Counted from the stretch's first letter, positions 38,001 to 47,297 are shown. The stretch is DNA of 64,000 nucleotides from a virus (IMGVR_UViG_3300021185_002348:1-64000), one strand, 5' to 3'. Notes: a model not told the origin generated them from the sequence alone. Numbers and translations are program-made.

Positions 38001-40548
38001 CATCTAATTGTATAATGCATCGAGAACGCTGAAATTCAGCCTCAAAGTTATTGCTACCCCAACCATTACTAAGGTTTACTCCAGGCCAACTTACTAAAGC
38101 GTGCCCGTTAGCAAGTCCAGGGCATGGAGTACTTAAATCATATTGTTGAGCTGCATCAAAAGTACCCGGTAAGTTTGCACCTATTTCAAGTTGTGAGTCA
38201 TTTGATACAGCACTTGGCGTTCCAAAAAAGTCGTCTCCAGAATCCCAGTTACCTCCTCCATTGTCTGCAGTTAATTCAGCAATAACGTAAACCTGAAATT
38301 GTGGTCCTGTGCTTACGGCTGCATTTACAGGAACAATGCTATAATTAGCATCGTCATTGCTTCTGTATTCAGTTTCCATGCTTACGTCTAGCTGACACGC
38401 TAAATCAAACCCATCGGTTACGTTACCGTATATAATGCTACTATTGTCTATAATAGACTGAGCTTCTGCCGTATGAGGCACCCAGTCGTATAGCTTATCA
38501 GCATTTCTGCTGTCTAAAACCGTGTATATACCATCGTTATAAAAGGTAACTTTTAAATTTTGGAAAGGTAAAAACAATTCGGGCTTAGGGTTAAATACCA
38601 ACGGGCTAGGCACTGTGAAAGCAGCACCAGGCACATCTACTAAATTATCGCCTACCCATACCTGCTCGGTTTCTCGTATGCTAACTTCAGCTTCTTTATA
38701 CGGTTCAACACATTTATTAGTATACCAGTTTACAGTGTCAATAAGCATAAAAGGCGATTCGTTTCCTTCTCTCGCGTAAATTTCAACGCCCATTATATTT
38801 GATGGCAACGCGTATAGTCTTTCAACCAATCCGGTGTTTGGAGTGTGTAACCGACCTACAGTTCCGTCAACATATTCTGTATCTGTGTTTAAAGTTTGTA
38901 AAGACTCTATACCATCGTTTAAAAACGGAATAATTATATCTACTCCATTGTGGTAGGACTGTGTATAAGAAACTCCAGTTGTAGAGTTTAACGCCATAGT
39001 CGCCGGTATCTTTATATCTGATATAGGACTTAAAGCAGAAACGTCATTATCATCGTAGACATATCTATAGGCAAATTGCCACACGTGCCCAAATAAGTTA
39101 TTTTTCTTTTTAGCTGTATCACTGAAATAACTGTAAGTTGCTTTATCTCTAGGTCCCCGCTTATGCGCGTTAACATATTGTTCTTTTATGTGTTTATATA
39201 TATTATTATAAGCCTCAGGATAATAAGCTGTTTGAGGATTTATTACATAAGAAAATGTTTCAGATGCAGAGTCGTATGATATAATTTCCCATATTTTACC
39301 CGGGGCAGCAGGACTTGAGCCGATAAATTCGTGATCGACTACAAGCCTCTTACCGTCCGATGATACATGGGTTACTTTAAAATAGTTATTGTATTCGTTG
39401 TATAAAAAACCTTTTTGTTGCTCTACATATATAATACTTCCTGCAGCAATTCCAAAGTCTTCTTCACTCACAAAAGTTAATTTATCTTGCAAACCGTTTG
39501 AGTTACCTTCAAAGTTTACATCTACAAACTCTGGAGAAGACCACGTAGCAGAATGATTATCATAAAATGGTTTTGCGTTGTTTTTGTAAATAGTATACCC
39601 TGCTAAACACTTAGCAATGTTTATTCTTTTTGGGGTTGAGTTGCCATCTGTCCACGCTAAAAACTTACTGTCTATTACATCTGCATTATGAATTTTGGTG
39701 TAAGAATTAAACTTTAAAACTGCAGAAGGCAAGTCTTTATATTCTGAATACACAATACTAATTGAGTTAGATAGTTCACTAAAACGTAGTATCCAGTCTC
39801 TTCTATCAAGTCCCTTAGTCTGTGTAACAAAATAATAAATTATTCTTTTTACTTCATCGGTAGCACTACCCACACACACCGCATCAAACTCTATAGCATT
39901 TTCAATGCTTTCTGCTACTTGTCTTCTTCCCGCGCTTATAAATACATCGTTTGTGTGGTCATAAGCAGCAACGGGTGTTGTGTAATTGTCTCTATAAAAT
40001 AAACCTGAAAAATTGTAATTAGCTTCAGTAGCTGTTATTGTTATAACAGAATTAACTATTTCAACTGATATTTTGTTTTGTAAAGTCTCGGTGTTTGAAA
40101 TATCTTCTAACACGCTATTATAAACGTGATTTGAAAAAATTAAGTTATCTATTTCAGCGGCACTTAACGAACTTGGTATTGGATATTCATTTAGCAAAGC
40201 TATATACCCGCTGTACAACAAGTTATGTGTTGCTGTATGCGCTATAACGGTTGTTCCATCGGTTAAGTTATAGTTTAATATGTATTTTAAACTGTTACTA
40301 CCACCCCAATTAAAAACAATTCTATCAATATTTATTGTAAGCTTACCTCCTTGAGCTTCAGAATTTGTAAAAGAAAATCCTGTAGCCTTTTTAATATTGC
40401 CGGGTATAGGTGTAATAACACCCATAGTACCGTCAGCTCCGTGTAAGTTTTGTACGTTTATAGCATCTCTATATTGATCATTTGGTATTAGCCTTTGATC
40501 AACATCTTTATTCATACCACCTTTAAATGTTCTTTTATCTATAGCCAT
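35002..40548 (-). CDS. Tail tube/nozzle-type stabilisation protein, 1848 aa
   Basis: The N-terminus (FKGGMNKDVDQRLIPNDQYRDAINV) is the hallmark of large tail-nozzle or stabilisation proteins of marine and crAss-like short-tailed phages, with a DxR-IP-xx-Y-DA-N block. The rest is beta-rich with many Tyr, Asn and Gly, consistent with a beta-propeller and inserted domains. It probably forms the tail nozzle below the connector rings encoded just upstream. At 1848 residues it is larger than T7 gp12, suggesting added receptor-facing domains. Confidence 0.75.
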   Translation of the reverse strand: MAIDKRTFKGGMNKDVDQRLIPNDQYRDAINVQNLHGADGTMGVITPIPGNIKKATGFSFTNSEAQGGKLTINIDRIVFNWGGSNSLKYILNYNLTDGTTVIAHTATHNLLYSGYIALLNEYPIPSSLSAAEIDNLIFSNHVYNSVLEDISNTETLQNKISVEIVNSVITITATEANYNFSGLFYRDNYTTPVAAYDHTNDVFISAGRRQVAESIENAIEFDAVCVGSATDEVKRIIYYFVTQTKGLDRRDWILRFSELSNSISIVYSEYKDLPSAVLKFNSYTKIHNADVIDSKFLAWTDGNSTPKRINIAKCLAGYTIYKNNAKPFYDNHSATWSSPEFVDVNFEGNSNGLQDKLTFVSEEDFGIAAGSIIYVEQQKGFLYNEYNNYFKVTHVSSDGKRLVVDHEFIGSSPAAPGKIWEIISYDSASETFSYVINPQTAYYPEAYNNIYKHIKEQYVNAHKRGPRDKATYSYFSDTAKKKNNLFGHVWQFAYRYVYDDNDVSALSPISDIKIPATMALNSTTGVSYTQSYHNGVDIIIPFLNDGIESLQTLNTDTEYVDGTVGRLHTPNTGLVERLYALPSNIMGVEIYAREGNESPFMLIDTVNWYTNKCVEPYKEAEVSIRETEQVWVGDNLVDVPGAAFTVPSPLVFNPKPELFLPFQNLKVTFYNDGIYTVLDSRNADKLYDWVPHTAEAQSIIDNSSIIYGNVTDGFDLACQLDVSMETEYRSNDDANYSIVPVNAAVSTGPQFQVYVIAELTADNGGGNWDSGDDFFGTPSAVSNDSQLEIGANLPGTFDAAQQYDLSTPCPGLANGHALVSWPGVNLSNGWGSNNFEAEFQRSRCIIQLDVSDCPVETSGSNQSFVPIGTQFSSSGSFHWAYKYGSFNNKDNRYGIGNDWEHISVSCSEPGKTVTAFCNEIATAFKSIPNKNVNNSSGDYLNVTNWRNCKVFDNGTFYAPTAVGDKAGQMIYIYFTATGPESHDWGALVKPKFYKFNFSHSSGFTDLKDTVNTFKSGAHHDFGIIYGNNRNQTSYVNKSKDTTSYVKFSSERLASDAANSGALDSAQTNTLGLPVIKWAINHAPPAWAEWYQWVYAGNTTVKDFLQFTSERVAKNLEDSGDKKVYLNLNSFKGKPYSYKSNDNPLIDYVFGEGDRIRFISNKAGDINTYIDVPIQDAKVYPYHTQESDIDPALTNPLREFYEQKFSGNTSGAVNNRKKFMEGYWISFNAPEEAGFTYDDVTILSEGAYEEILFEIYNPKKNLQDGPSYYYGLSDKLAIEKHNVTGDKYHTAGENGVDQSVGATPVAASGYLYNGDVYVKGRRMVAARLDDVVVVHKGLPVEGYFVNDFIKSDTYNKGRKHTYNQYVKEEARTSTVYYSGPYLSTSNVNGLSEFNIIDIPLKEYSIGYGPIEKMVEQDSNLILFQKNKVSRVMVKKALLMGATGDSNVALSDQVLSVASPYAGEYGPAYAGESVIKHANKIYFVDPLRGVMCRLSGDGITVISQNGMHRYFLDYFRNRKSFLGAGAETGGGKGYRYSHSAGFNPESNEYIYFGEYIDENTSFDSTSNKVLGFYEDLNKYVSFYSYRPEELTHLGSNFYTFKGGYIYLHNQDTAKGNSNKFYGASVSDASSIDVVFNGAPSMVKTFNNVSIEGTYPWTPSSFKTENFIGEFKTNSGELNAPGGAHYWVRKEGVYHMPIPLGDKTEFKDYNEKVSLKFEGLTNVVYTNATTLTCSSDVSSNIATGANYAVFDGANPSVPIDCTITAINGAVLTVTGLPGSGTFVAGNTYFLVRKLSLCPGLEGSKAKGAFSNCSFSIVPSSFTFNQNNDQDTIELFAINVDMDYSPLSYKNN

Positions 40549-40550
40549 TA

Positions 40551-41282
40551 CTAATATTTAGGTGCTTGTCTGAAATGTTTTCTTGATTGTACTAAAGCTT
40601 CGTCTTTTGTCATGCCTTGTACTCTAGCTCTAGACAATCTCTTTAAATTGTAAAAGTCTTTTTTAGCCATGTCTTTATCCGTAGCCGTATAGTCTCTTTT
40701 GTATTTTATGTGTGCGTAATATATATAAGCTTTTAAAGCTTCCGCTAAAAATGAATGAACTTGCACATTTGATGAAGAATCAACGTTGTCAATACCGTCT
40801 GTAATATATTCTACTACTACTTCGCTTACGGTTATACCGCTGTTAAACTCTAATGTTCTAGCTATTTTATTTTCTCTATAATAACCAAACCTGTTTTGCC
40901 CGCCACCTTTACCAAATTGTTTACCTAAGCTTAGACCATCTTTAAATACTGGAGGGTCATTATCCACGTCGGTAACATCTTCTTGCACAATAGGTGTTGC
41001 AGAACCCGTATATAGGTTATCTAATCTAGCCATGTAATCAATTGTACCGTCTTGATTGTATATACCTATCCTTGTGTAGGAAACATAATCTGCAGGTAAA
41101 GGTGCTGAGTAAGTGCTTTTATTTATAGTCAGCAATGCCGTTTTTACGTGCTTAGCAGTGTCAAAATTAAGTTCTCTTAACCCAGTACGTGCTAATTCAA
41201 AAAACCTCATATACTGATGCTCGCCGTTTACTTCCAACTGCACAAGCAAAGATTTTATTATTTCATCTAAAGTAGTATACAT
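40551..41282 (-). CDS. Connector/tail-tube ring protein, 243 aa
   Basis: Begins with a helical block (TLDEIIKSLLVQLEVNGEHQYMRFFELARTGL) followed by PLPADYVSYTRIGIY, a pattern seen in head-tail adaptor rings of crAss-like and marine podoviruses (T7 gp11 in role). The C-terminus is basic. It is overlapped by the next connector gene and followed at once by the nozzle gene. Confidence 0.65.
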   Translation of the reverse strand: MYTTLDEIIKSLLVQLEVNGEHQYMRFFELARTGLRELNFDTAKHVKTALLTINKSTYSAPLPADYVSYTRIGIYNQDGTIDYMARLDNLYTGSATPIVQEDVTDVDNDPPVFKDGLSLGKQFGKGGGQNRFGYYRENKIARTLEFNSGITVSEVVVEYITDGIDNVDSSSNVQVHSFLAEALKAYIYYAHIKYKRDYTATDKDMAKKDFYNLKRLSRARVQGMTKDEALVQSRKHFRQAPKY

Positions 41283-41923
41283 TATTCGTCTATATTATCA
41301 TTTATAAAATCTTTTTTAGCTGCAGACATTAAATCATAAAGCTCAACTACCGACTTTATTATAACTGACTCATCACCGGGGCTTAAAGGATAAACGTCTA
41401 AATCGCCTAACGATGAAGAAGCTGCTATTAAGCCCATTAAAACCTTGCTCGGCGGATTGTTATCGCTAAAGTATATTCTATTACCTATCATTGTGTAATA
41501 AGTCTTTAAAGAGGCTGTAAAGCTAGGGAGTGAAGAATACATTGATTCAACACCCGATGCTAGTCTCCCGTAAGAAACAGATAAATCATTTGCGTCTTTT
41601 ATAAATAATACGCCCGCTCCATCTGGTAAATCAACAGGAAAATGAGTTAATGTTATATATTCTTGCTCTCTGGTAGAATCTCTACTTGTAGAATAAGTAG
41701 CTTCAGATACATAGTTACCCAGCACTGTATGCGCCGTTTGGCCTTGTATTGCTACTTTTGCTATATTCTTATATGATTGTATTAGTTTATCTTGTATAAG
41801 GCTATCTCTTTCACTATCAACATGCAACATTATTTCTCTAATGTCAATGTCAGAATCTATTGAAACAGCTCCTCCTTGCAGAACTCGTAATATACGTTCT
41901 GCTATTTGTTTACGTGTAGCCAT
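41282..41923 (-). CDS. Head-tail connector protein, 213 aa
   Basis: Mixed helix/strand with an N-terminal helix (RKQIAERILRVLQGG) and an early IDIREIMLHVDSERD block; the C-terminal helix (ESVIIKSVVELYDLMSAAKKD) resembles adaptor ring proteins. No firm family call. Its place between two other connector-like genes supports the function. Confidence 0.6.
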   Translation of the reverse strand: MATRKQIAERILRVLQGGAVSIDSDIDIREIMLHVDSERDSLIQDKLIQSYKNIAKVAIQGQTAHTVLGNYVSEATYSTSRDSTREQEYITLTHFPVDLPDGAGVLFIKDANDLSVSYGRLASGVESMYSSLPSFTASLKTYYTMIGNRIYFSDNNPPSKVLMGLIAASSSLGDLDVYPLSPGDESVIIKSVVELYDLMSAAKKDFINDNIDE

Positions 41924-41924
41924 A

Positions 41925-42617
41925 TTATTCTTTTGTTAATTCATTTGTAGCATAATTTAGCACGTCACCGTCTCTTAAGTGAATACCTAAATATTGTAAT
42001 AGCTTATTTACTAATTTTGTATGCTCAGACTTAGGTAAGTCTAATGCAGTGCAATCAGATAAATTAACTAAACCGGTCGCAGCATTAACTACATAATGTC
42101 CATTAGCAGGTACGCTTGGCTTACTTAAATATATAATTTTGTATGAGATAGAGTTCGGGCCCTCTGCAGAAGTGTAAAAATTAATTTTTGTAGCAGGATC
42201 AGAAGCTGAAGTTGCTGTAGGCGCTATAGTGTAAATAGGGCTTGAAGCGCTAGGAGCTACTATTGTGCTGCCTAATATTGAGCCAAGTTCTGAGTGCCTA
42301 ATAAATTTTAGTTGAGTACTTCCAGTAAACACACCAATCGTGTGCATGTAAGACGCATCAAGCACATAACCGGTTGAGGTTCCGCTTGCCTGCCTTATAT
42401 ACGGTATTAAAGAATCGGTTTTTTGAAAGTCTGATTCTAAACCTCGTTGTAGCTGATTAGGCTTTAAACTTCTAAAGTAGTTTTCTTCAAATATCTCTAA
42501 CTCAGCTTGTTGTAATAAAGTATTAAATTCAGATGGTTTAACGTATCCTTTTTGTTCTTTATTTGTTATTGCATTTACAGTCTTAAATATATGATTAACA
42601 TCTGCCGTTGTTGACAT
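41925..42617 (-). CDS. Head-tail connector/adaptor protein, 230 aa
   Basis: VNHIFKTVNAITNKEQKGYVKPSEFNTLLQQAELEIFEENYF is the N-terminal helix pair common to adaptor proteins of crAss-like and flavobacterial short-tailed phages. The centre is beta-rich and the end helical (SEHTKLVNKLLQYLG). It starts a unit: a terminator and a TATATTTG box lie just upstream. Confidence 0.65.
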   Translation of the reverse strand: MSTTADVNHIFKTVNAITNKEQKGYVKPSEFNTLLQQAELEIFEENYFRSLKPNQLQRGLESDFQKTDSLIPYIRQASGTSTGYVLDASYMHTIGVFTGSTQLKFIRHSELGSILGSTIVAPSASSPIYTIAPTATSASDPATKINFYTSAEGPNSISYKIIYLSKPSVPANGHYVVNAATGLVNLSDCTALDLPKSEHTKLVNKLLQYLGIHLRDGDVLNYATNELTKE

Positions 42618-42641
42618 AATTTTATATTATTTTATGATATA

Positions 42642-42649
42642 CAAATATA
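42642..42649 (-). promoter_or_regulatory. TATATTTG promoter box
   Basis: TATATTTG on the - strand, followed by TATATCAT, lies 25 bases before the ATG at 42617 and directly after the terminator at 42651-42685. It probably restarts transcription for the tail genes. Confidence 0.5.
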
Positions 42650-42650
42650 C

Positions 42651-42685
42651 AAAAAAAAGCGGGATCGAATTAACAACCCCGCTTT
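42651..42685 (-). terminator. Rho-independent terminator on - strand
   Basis: AAAGCGGG at 42656-42663 and CCCGCTTT at 42678-42685 form an 8-bp stem; read on the - strand it is followed by a run of eight T. It lies between the 294-aa gene and the connector gene. Confidence 0.85.
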
Positions 42686-42709
42686 CAATAATTTATTAAC
42701 GTATATATA

Positions 42710-43594
42710 TTATGAATTTATTATATCATTTAATTTTTTTTCTAATGTAGAATTGAATGATTCGAACTCACCCTTTTCTTTTATATAGTCTATTAAAGCT
42801 TGATATGGTTCCGCCCCTAATGGAACTCCACATATTAAACTTCCGTTATCCCACTGTATTTTTTCAGGTGTTACAGAAATAATTTTATACTCTTCAGCCG
42901 TTTTTATTGTACCTTTAAGTATAGCTTCTTTATTATCAAATAACTCAATAAATGCCTTAGCGTTTTTATTAGCCATGCTTTTTAAGTCTTGTCTTATTTC
43001 AACAACAGCTCGTGTTGTATCAATATTTAAATACTTAGCTATAGGCATTACTTTTTCAAGAGGAGCTCTTAAAGCTAAAGAAACTGCGTCTAAAACTGTT
43101 ATTTCTTCTTGAATATTTAGTTTTGCAGCTACAGTAGGTTTTATTTCGTAAAACGCAGCAGGCTTGTCGGCTAATCTATTAGGGTTGCCTTTGCAAAGAT
43201 TACTTATTCTTAAAAATTTTATTAAAGCAGGATTGTTAGGCATAGCTACAACTACTCCGTTTTGAAATCTAATAATCTCTGATTTGGAATAACTAGCTTG
43301 GTCCTCCATATATATAGAAGGTTCATTTTTACAATATCTAATCTCTCTACGCTGCCCAGTTTCGGGATCAAATATTATATCTCTTGCTTCAAAAAAGGCA
43401 GATACAGGAAATACTTTTTCTCCTTTGCGACCTCTCGTGTGCTTTGTTAATTCAAATATTACCGGTTTAGGTAGTTTAGCTTTTTCCTCAAATGAGTTTT
43501 TCCAAGCTTTTGAATATAATTCTGTTGTTTTTACTTGTGTTGGTTTAGCTACCGCGCTTGGCGTAGCTGGCTTTGCAATTACTTTTTTTGCCAT
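42710..43594 (-). CDS. Hypothetical late protein, 294 aa
   Basis: Not recognised. The N-terminus is Lys/Pro/Ala-rich (AKKVIAKPATPSAVAKPTQVK), then a mixed alpha/beta body with the block ALIKFLRISNLCKGNPNR. It sits between the capsid genes and the connector genes with its own flanking terminators, as expected of a head protein or a head-assembly factor. It has no signal peptide. Confidence 0.6.
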   Translation of the reverse strand: MAKKVIAKPATPSAVAKPTQVKTTELYSKAWKNSFEEKAKLPKPVIFELTKHTRGRKGEKVFPVSAFFEARDIIFDPETGQRREIRYCKNEPSIYMEDQASYSKSEIIRFQNGVVVAMPNNPALIKFLRISNLCKGNPNRLADKPAAFYEIKPTVAAKLNIQEEITVLDAVSLALRAPLEKVMPIAKYLNIDTTRAVVEIRQDLKSMANKNAKAFIELFDNKEAILKGTIKTAEEYKIISVTPEKIQWDNGSLICGVPLGAEPYQALIDYIKEKGEFESFNSTLEKKLNDIINS

Positions 43595-43621
43595 TTTATT
43601 TAATTTAGATTTAATTTAAGT

Positions 43622-43653
43622 AAAAAAAGGGGCAGCTTCAAAACCACCCCTTT
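43622..43653 (-). terminator. Rho-independent terminator after capsid genes
   Basis: AAGGGG at 43627-43632 pairs with CCCCTT at 43647-43652; on the - strand the stem is followed by seven T. It closes the unit of the capsid gene and the 101-aa gene, so capsid mRNA is probably made in excess of downstream genes. Confidence 0.8.
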
Positions 43654-43662
43654 AATTAATTA

Positions 43663-43968
43663 TTAAGATCCCTCAGTTAAATCAATTACAGCAGAAGTAA
43701 CTGCTAATACAGATTTTAGGGCTAATACATCAACTACGGCTGATTGTCCGTAATTAATTTCATCATACAATTCTTCTAACACTTTACCAGCTTCTCCAGC
43801 CGCACATGTTACAATTGCATTTGCTCTAACGTTACCGTTAGCAATAGCAGGTTCACTATTAGGAATATTACACCATATAGTAAATCCTTCGCTTACAAGT
43901 TCATAGCCAATTACAGCGTCGCATGGGAATGCAGCAACTGTAGCGCCAAAATACATAACTTTTTTCAT
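43663..43968 (-). CDS. Possible capsid accessory protein, 101 aa
   Basis: Small Ala/Val-rich protein with a few Cys and an acidic C-terminus. It lies 28 bases after the capsid gene and before a terminator, the usual place of a decoration or stabilising protein. No family recognised; it has no long hydrophobic segment. Confidence 0.5.
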   Translation of the reverse strand: MKKVMYFGATVAAFPCDAVIGYELVSEGFTIWCNIPNSEPAIANGNVRANAIVTCAAGEAGKVLEELYDEINYGQSAVVDVLALKSVLAVTSAVIDLTEGS

Positions 43969-43996
43969 GTGTTTATAAATTTTTATAGTTATACAA

Positions 43997-45409
43997 TTAC
44001 GCTACAGAAACGCTCAAGTAACGGTTAGCACCAAATACTTGAAGACCTCTTTCAGTTCTATAGTGACAGTTTAATGCATCACTTGTAGAAGTAGGATTAG
44101 CAAGAACAGCAGAACCTGTAAACCAGTGCTCCATTTTTCTTGAGTAACCATTAGCTTCTCTGTATCGAATTTGAAGTGCAGGAATGTTTAATCCTGAACG
44201 TGGATCTTTTTGAACTCCAGAAGGAACAAATAAAGCTTTCTTTCTGTATCCTAATGAACCACCCATACCTCTGTCGTTAAACATATCGTATAGTTTTTTG
44301 TGGAACGTGTAACCACCACGAGTAAATGATTCAAAACCGAAGTTCATCGCCATATCCTTGCTGTTGTTAAATGCTCCCCAGTTTTGCTCGCCAATACCAG
44401 TAGTTTGGTTTTTAGAAGCCATCCAGTCATCAAGAGCTAAAGACACATCTAAACCACACCATGCAGTATATTCAGCTGGTCCTCTTTGACGGTCAATTGC
44501 ATCAACCCATGCGTCAACACGAGCATCAGTTAACATTGTTCCAGATAGATCAGTCATACCCTTAGCTTCAGCTTGAGTAAGTAAACCGTCTTGTCCAGTA
44601 ATACCTAAACCATCTGCGCCTAAAGAAGCGAGGTCATTAGTTTTCTTCTTACCAAACATTAAAGAAGCTTCACAGTAGTCTTCAAATCGACGACGAGTGT
44701 CACCTTCACCTTTAATGTACCAAACGTATCCTGATTTACCAGCACCATTGTCTACTTTTACGTGAACAATTTGTGTAGCGTCAGAACCATTTACTAAGAA
44801 AGACTCTTTATAAATCGCAGTACGACCCACTACATCGTCAACTAATGGCTCGATGCTAGTTGGTTGATCAGTTCCTTTTCCAAATTCAAGACCAATTACG
44901 ATTAACTTGTAACCGTTCATAGCTGCAGCAGTAGTACCAGCGTTAGTATCGAACTCAGACCACGTAGTAACAGGTGTCGCTTTAAACTGTGTATCTTGAC
45001 CGGTAACATCATGATCAGTAACAATAGCTAAATCACCGTTTTGAAACTGAATAACAGCATTTTTACGAATGTATTTACGAGTTGCTGCAGAAGATAATAC
45101 AAATGTAGCTTCATTTTTAGCAGCAGCTAATGTGCCTACTATTGAGCTACTTGAAGCTAATACTAATTCTTCGTGAAGCATTCGCTCCTCAAAGTGTTTG
45201 AACTCATCAGACCCAACAGCAGTAACTGCTCCTAAAGCTTCTAAGTATCCTGATAACCCTTGGTTACCATATTTTTTTACGATGTCGTAATTAACATCTT
45301 GTTTTTGCAAGTTTAATTGCGCAATATCCGTTGTGTGAACGTAATTTGATGTAAGCGTCACACGTGATGCACTCGGTTGAAACGGAGCGCCAGAGCTATC
45401 TACAGCCAT
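43997..45409 (-). CDS. Major capsid protein, 470 aa
   Basis: Length, position after the scaffold gene, and content (Ala, Gly, Thr, Asn rich, with GLSGYLEALGAVTAVGSDEFKHFEE near the N-terminus and a C-terminal strand block VFGANRYLSVSVA) fit an HK97-fold major capsid protein of a short-tailed phage. No signal peptide. A terminator after the following small gene suggests high expression. Assignment is mainly from order and size. Confidence 0.75.
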   Translation of the reverse strand: MAVDSSGAPFQPSASRVTLTSNYVHTTDIAQLNLQKQDVNYDIVKKYGNQGLSGYLEALGAVTAVGSDEFKHFEERMLHEELVLASSSSIVGTLAAAKNEATFVLSSAATRKYIRKNAVIQFQNGDLAIVTDHDVTGQDTQFKATPVTTWSEFDTNAGTTAAAMNGYKLIVIGLEFGKGTDQPTSIEPLVDDVVGRTAIYKESFLVNGSDATQIVHVKVDNGAGKSGYVWYIKGEGDTRRRFEDYCEASLMFGKKKTNDLASLGADGLGITGQDGLLTQAEAKGMTDLSGTMLTDARVDAWVDAIDRQRGPAEYTAWCGLDVSLALDDWMASKNQTTGIGEQNWGAFNNSKDMAMNFGFESFTRGGYTFHKKLYDMFNDRGMGGSLGYRKKALFVPSGVQKDPRSGLNIPALQIRYREANGYSRKMEHWFTGSAVLANPTSTSDALNCHYRTERGLQVFGANRYLSVSVA

Positions 45410-45431
45410 ATCTTTGTGTTTAATTTATTAA

Positions 45432-46502
45432 TTATAAGTCTCCTTGTTGTCTCATTGCGTTAAATATTTGTTGAGCCATTGTAGGCGCCCCATTATCTGC
45501 ACTCTGAGATTCTTTACCTCCATAAGAAGGATTTTTAAGTTCCTGAACAACTTCTTCAGTTCCTTGTGATTTATAGTGGTTAGCTACGGACTTAATAATT
45601 GAATCGATATTATTTAATATAAACATATCTGTATTCAATTGATCGTAATTCCAGTTACCCTCTCCATCAACGTATTGATCAAAAAAGTTTTCTAACTGGC
45701 CTACATACTCTTCAGGATCAGGTCTGTTCTCATCATTTATAGCAAAAGTAAATTCGGTTCCTTTATCATCTATATCAAAAGTTAAACCTTCTATCTCCTG
45801 CATGTCTTGAACAACATCTCCAAAGAAACTTGTACGTGCTTCTAAATCCTCAGCACTTGATTGAGACTCGATAGCTTTATCTGCAACTGGAGTTTGATAA
45901 TGAGACTTAAACTCATTAATATCATTCTTAGCCCGGATAGCTTCTTTTTGCAAAGAAATAGCACCAAATCTTTTTTCAGTTGTACCGTCTTCAGCGTTTA
46001 GCTTGTACGTTTCTTCCATGTAAAATTTTACATCGTCTTTTGAAAGCGTAGGGTTTTCTCTCTGTAACATAAACATTACAGCTTCTTGGTCTGACATTTC
46101 GTCAGGATTAAGACTTTGAGTAACCATAAAATCTTCTACACTTCTACCGGTAGATTTAACGTAATCATTTATTTGCTTAAGCGTTTCGCTAGCAAAAGGA
46201 TTAGCTTGCTCTTGGTTAGAAGTAAATTTTGTAGAACTATAGTCTTCAAAGTCGGAAAGATTAGAGAATTCTTGTCCGTACTGTTCTGATAACATATGCG
46301 CCAGTAACTCCTCATCGCTAATATCATTTTCAGAGTCTTCAGCAATTTCTGCGTTTGAATCTTCTTCTATGCTATTATCGACTTCGGGTTGTGATTCATT
46401 AGTTGGGTTATCAAAACCTTCATTATTTGAAAGAACTTCATCTTGTGTATCCGAAATAGCCCAACTGCTTTCTTGTTGTTCTAAGTTTTCTTCGTTTTCC
46501 AT
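45432..46502 (-). CDS. Scaffolding protein, 356 aa
   Basis: Very acidic and helical, rich in Glu, Asp, Asn and Gln, with long low-complexity acidic stretches in the first 80 residues and a C-terminal Met/Gln helix (APTMAQQIFNAMRQQGDL), as in phage scaffolds whose basic or hydrophobic end binds the capsid protein. Directly upstream of the capsid gene. Confidence 0.75.
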   Translation of the reverse strand: MENEENLEQQESSWAISDTQDEVLSNNEGFDNPTNESQPEVDNSIEEDSNAEIAEDSENDISDEELLAHMLSEQYGQEFSNLSDFEDYSSTKFTSNQEQANPFASETLKQINDYVKSTGRSVEDFMVTQSLNPDEMSDQEAVMFMLQRENPTLSKDDVKFYMEETYKLNAEDGTTEKRFGAISLQKEAIRAKNDINEFKSHYQTPVADKAIESQSSAEDLEARTSFFGDVVQDMQEIEGLTFDIDDKGTEFTFAINDENRPDPEEYVGQLENFFDQYVDGEGNWNYDQLNTDMFILNNIDSIIKSVANHYKSQGTEEVVQELKNPSYGGKESQSADNGAPTMAQQIFNAMRQQGDL

Positions 46503-46544
46503 TTAATTTAAATTTAATTGTTATTGCGAATATATTAATTTTTA

Positions 46545-47297
46545 TTAACTTGATACTGTTGTTAACGTTATTTTTTTTGTGTCCACATTTAAATCTACAA
46601 GCGAATCTCCCTCTGCAGCCTCTAAAGCTTTTACTATCGTCGCTTCTAATTCATCTAAGTCTTCAGCTGGGTTTGAAAAATAGTTTGCAGTTACCGTGAT
46701 CTCTTGAAGAGAACTTGTATTGTCTCCATCAGACGCTTCTATTGCTATTCGATTTATAGCAGTTGTTTTAATTGTGCCTGGAGTAAATGTAATCACTCTT
46801 GAAGAACTATGAGTATCAAAAAAAGTTAATTTTATATTTGCGTCCCCATCTCTTTTAACGCTAAAAATTTTATCTATAGGGATTAAATATGAATCTCCTT
46901 GATCATATGTTGTACTTGTAGGCTCAAAAGTTGCAGCATCGGCATCAACGTCTGCGTCATCAGATAGTTCATCTGTTACATAGCCTGCTCCTACGCTTAA
47001 AATAGGCAACACAGGGTTTGCTAAATCTAAAGATTGTATTTTAAAAAACGTATTTGTGGCTTCAGTATCTAAACGTCCTACTAAGTATCCTTCTTTAATC
47101 ATATTAGTATATAAACTTTCTCTAATATAATTAGCCGTTAGCTTCCCTGCTACTAAATTAGCTGTTATTGAAACATCGTCTTGGCCTTGCCGTGGAGTAG
47201 AAAAAATTATATTAGTACCATTTTCTATTTGATCGGTAACTTTATAAGTTGATACTCCAGCCGTAGCGTTTATATATTTAATACGAAGCATTCCCAT
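46545..47297 (-). CDS. Hypothetical structural protein, 250 aa
   Basis: Beta-rich, Thr/Asp-rich protein with an acidic linker near the middle (ELSDDADVDADAATFE) separating two beta segments; the C-terminal part has an acidic helix (LDELEATIVKALEAAEGD). Starts in the stop region of the portal gene. Position between portal and scaffold suggests a head protein; not identified. Confidence 0.55.
   Translation of the reverse strand: MGMLRIKYINATAGVSTYKVTDQIENGTNIIFSTPRQGQDDVSITANLVAGKLTANYIRESLYTNMIKEGYLVGRLDTEATNTFFKIQSLDLANPVLPILSVGAGYVTDELSDDADVDADAATFEPTSTTYDQGDSYLIPIDKIFSVKRDGDANIKLTFFDTHSSSRVITFTPGTIKTTAINRIAIEASDGDNTSSLQEITVTANYFSNPAEDLDELEATIVKALEAAEGDSLVDLNVDTKKITLTTVSS

Noticed and set aside
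42750-42775. GATTCGAAC tRNA-loop-like sequence
   Set aside because: It lies inside a coding frame on the - strand and no cloverleaf stems surround it.
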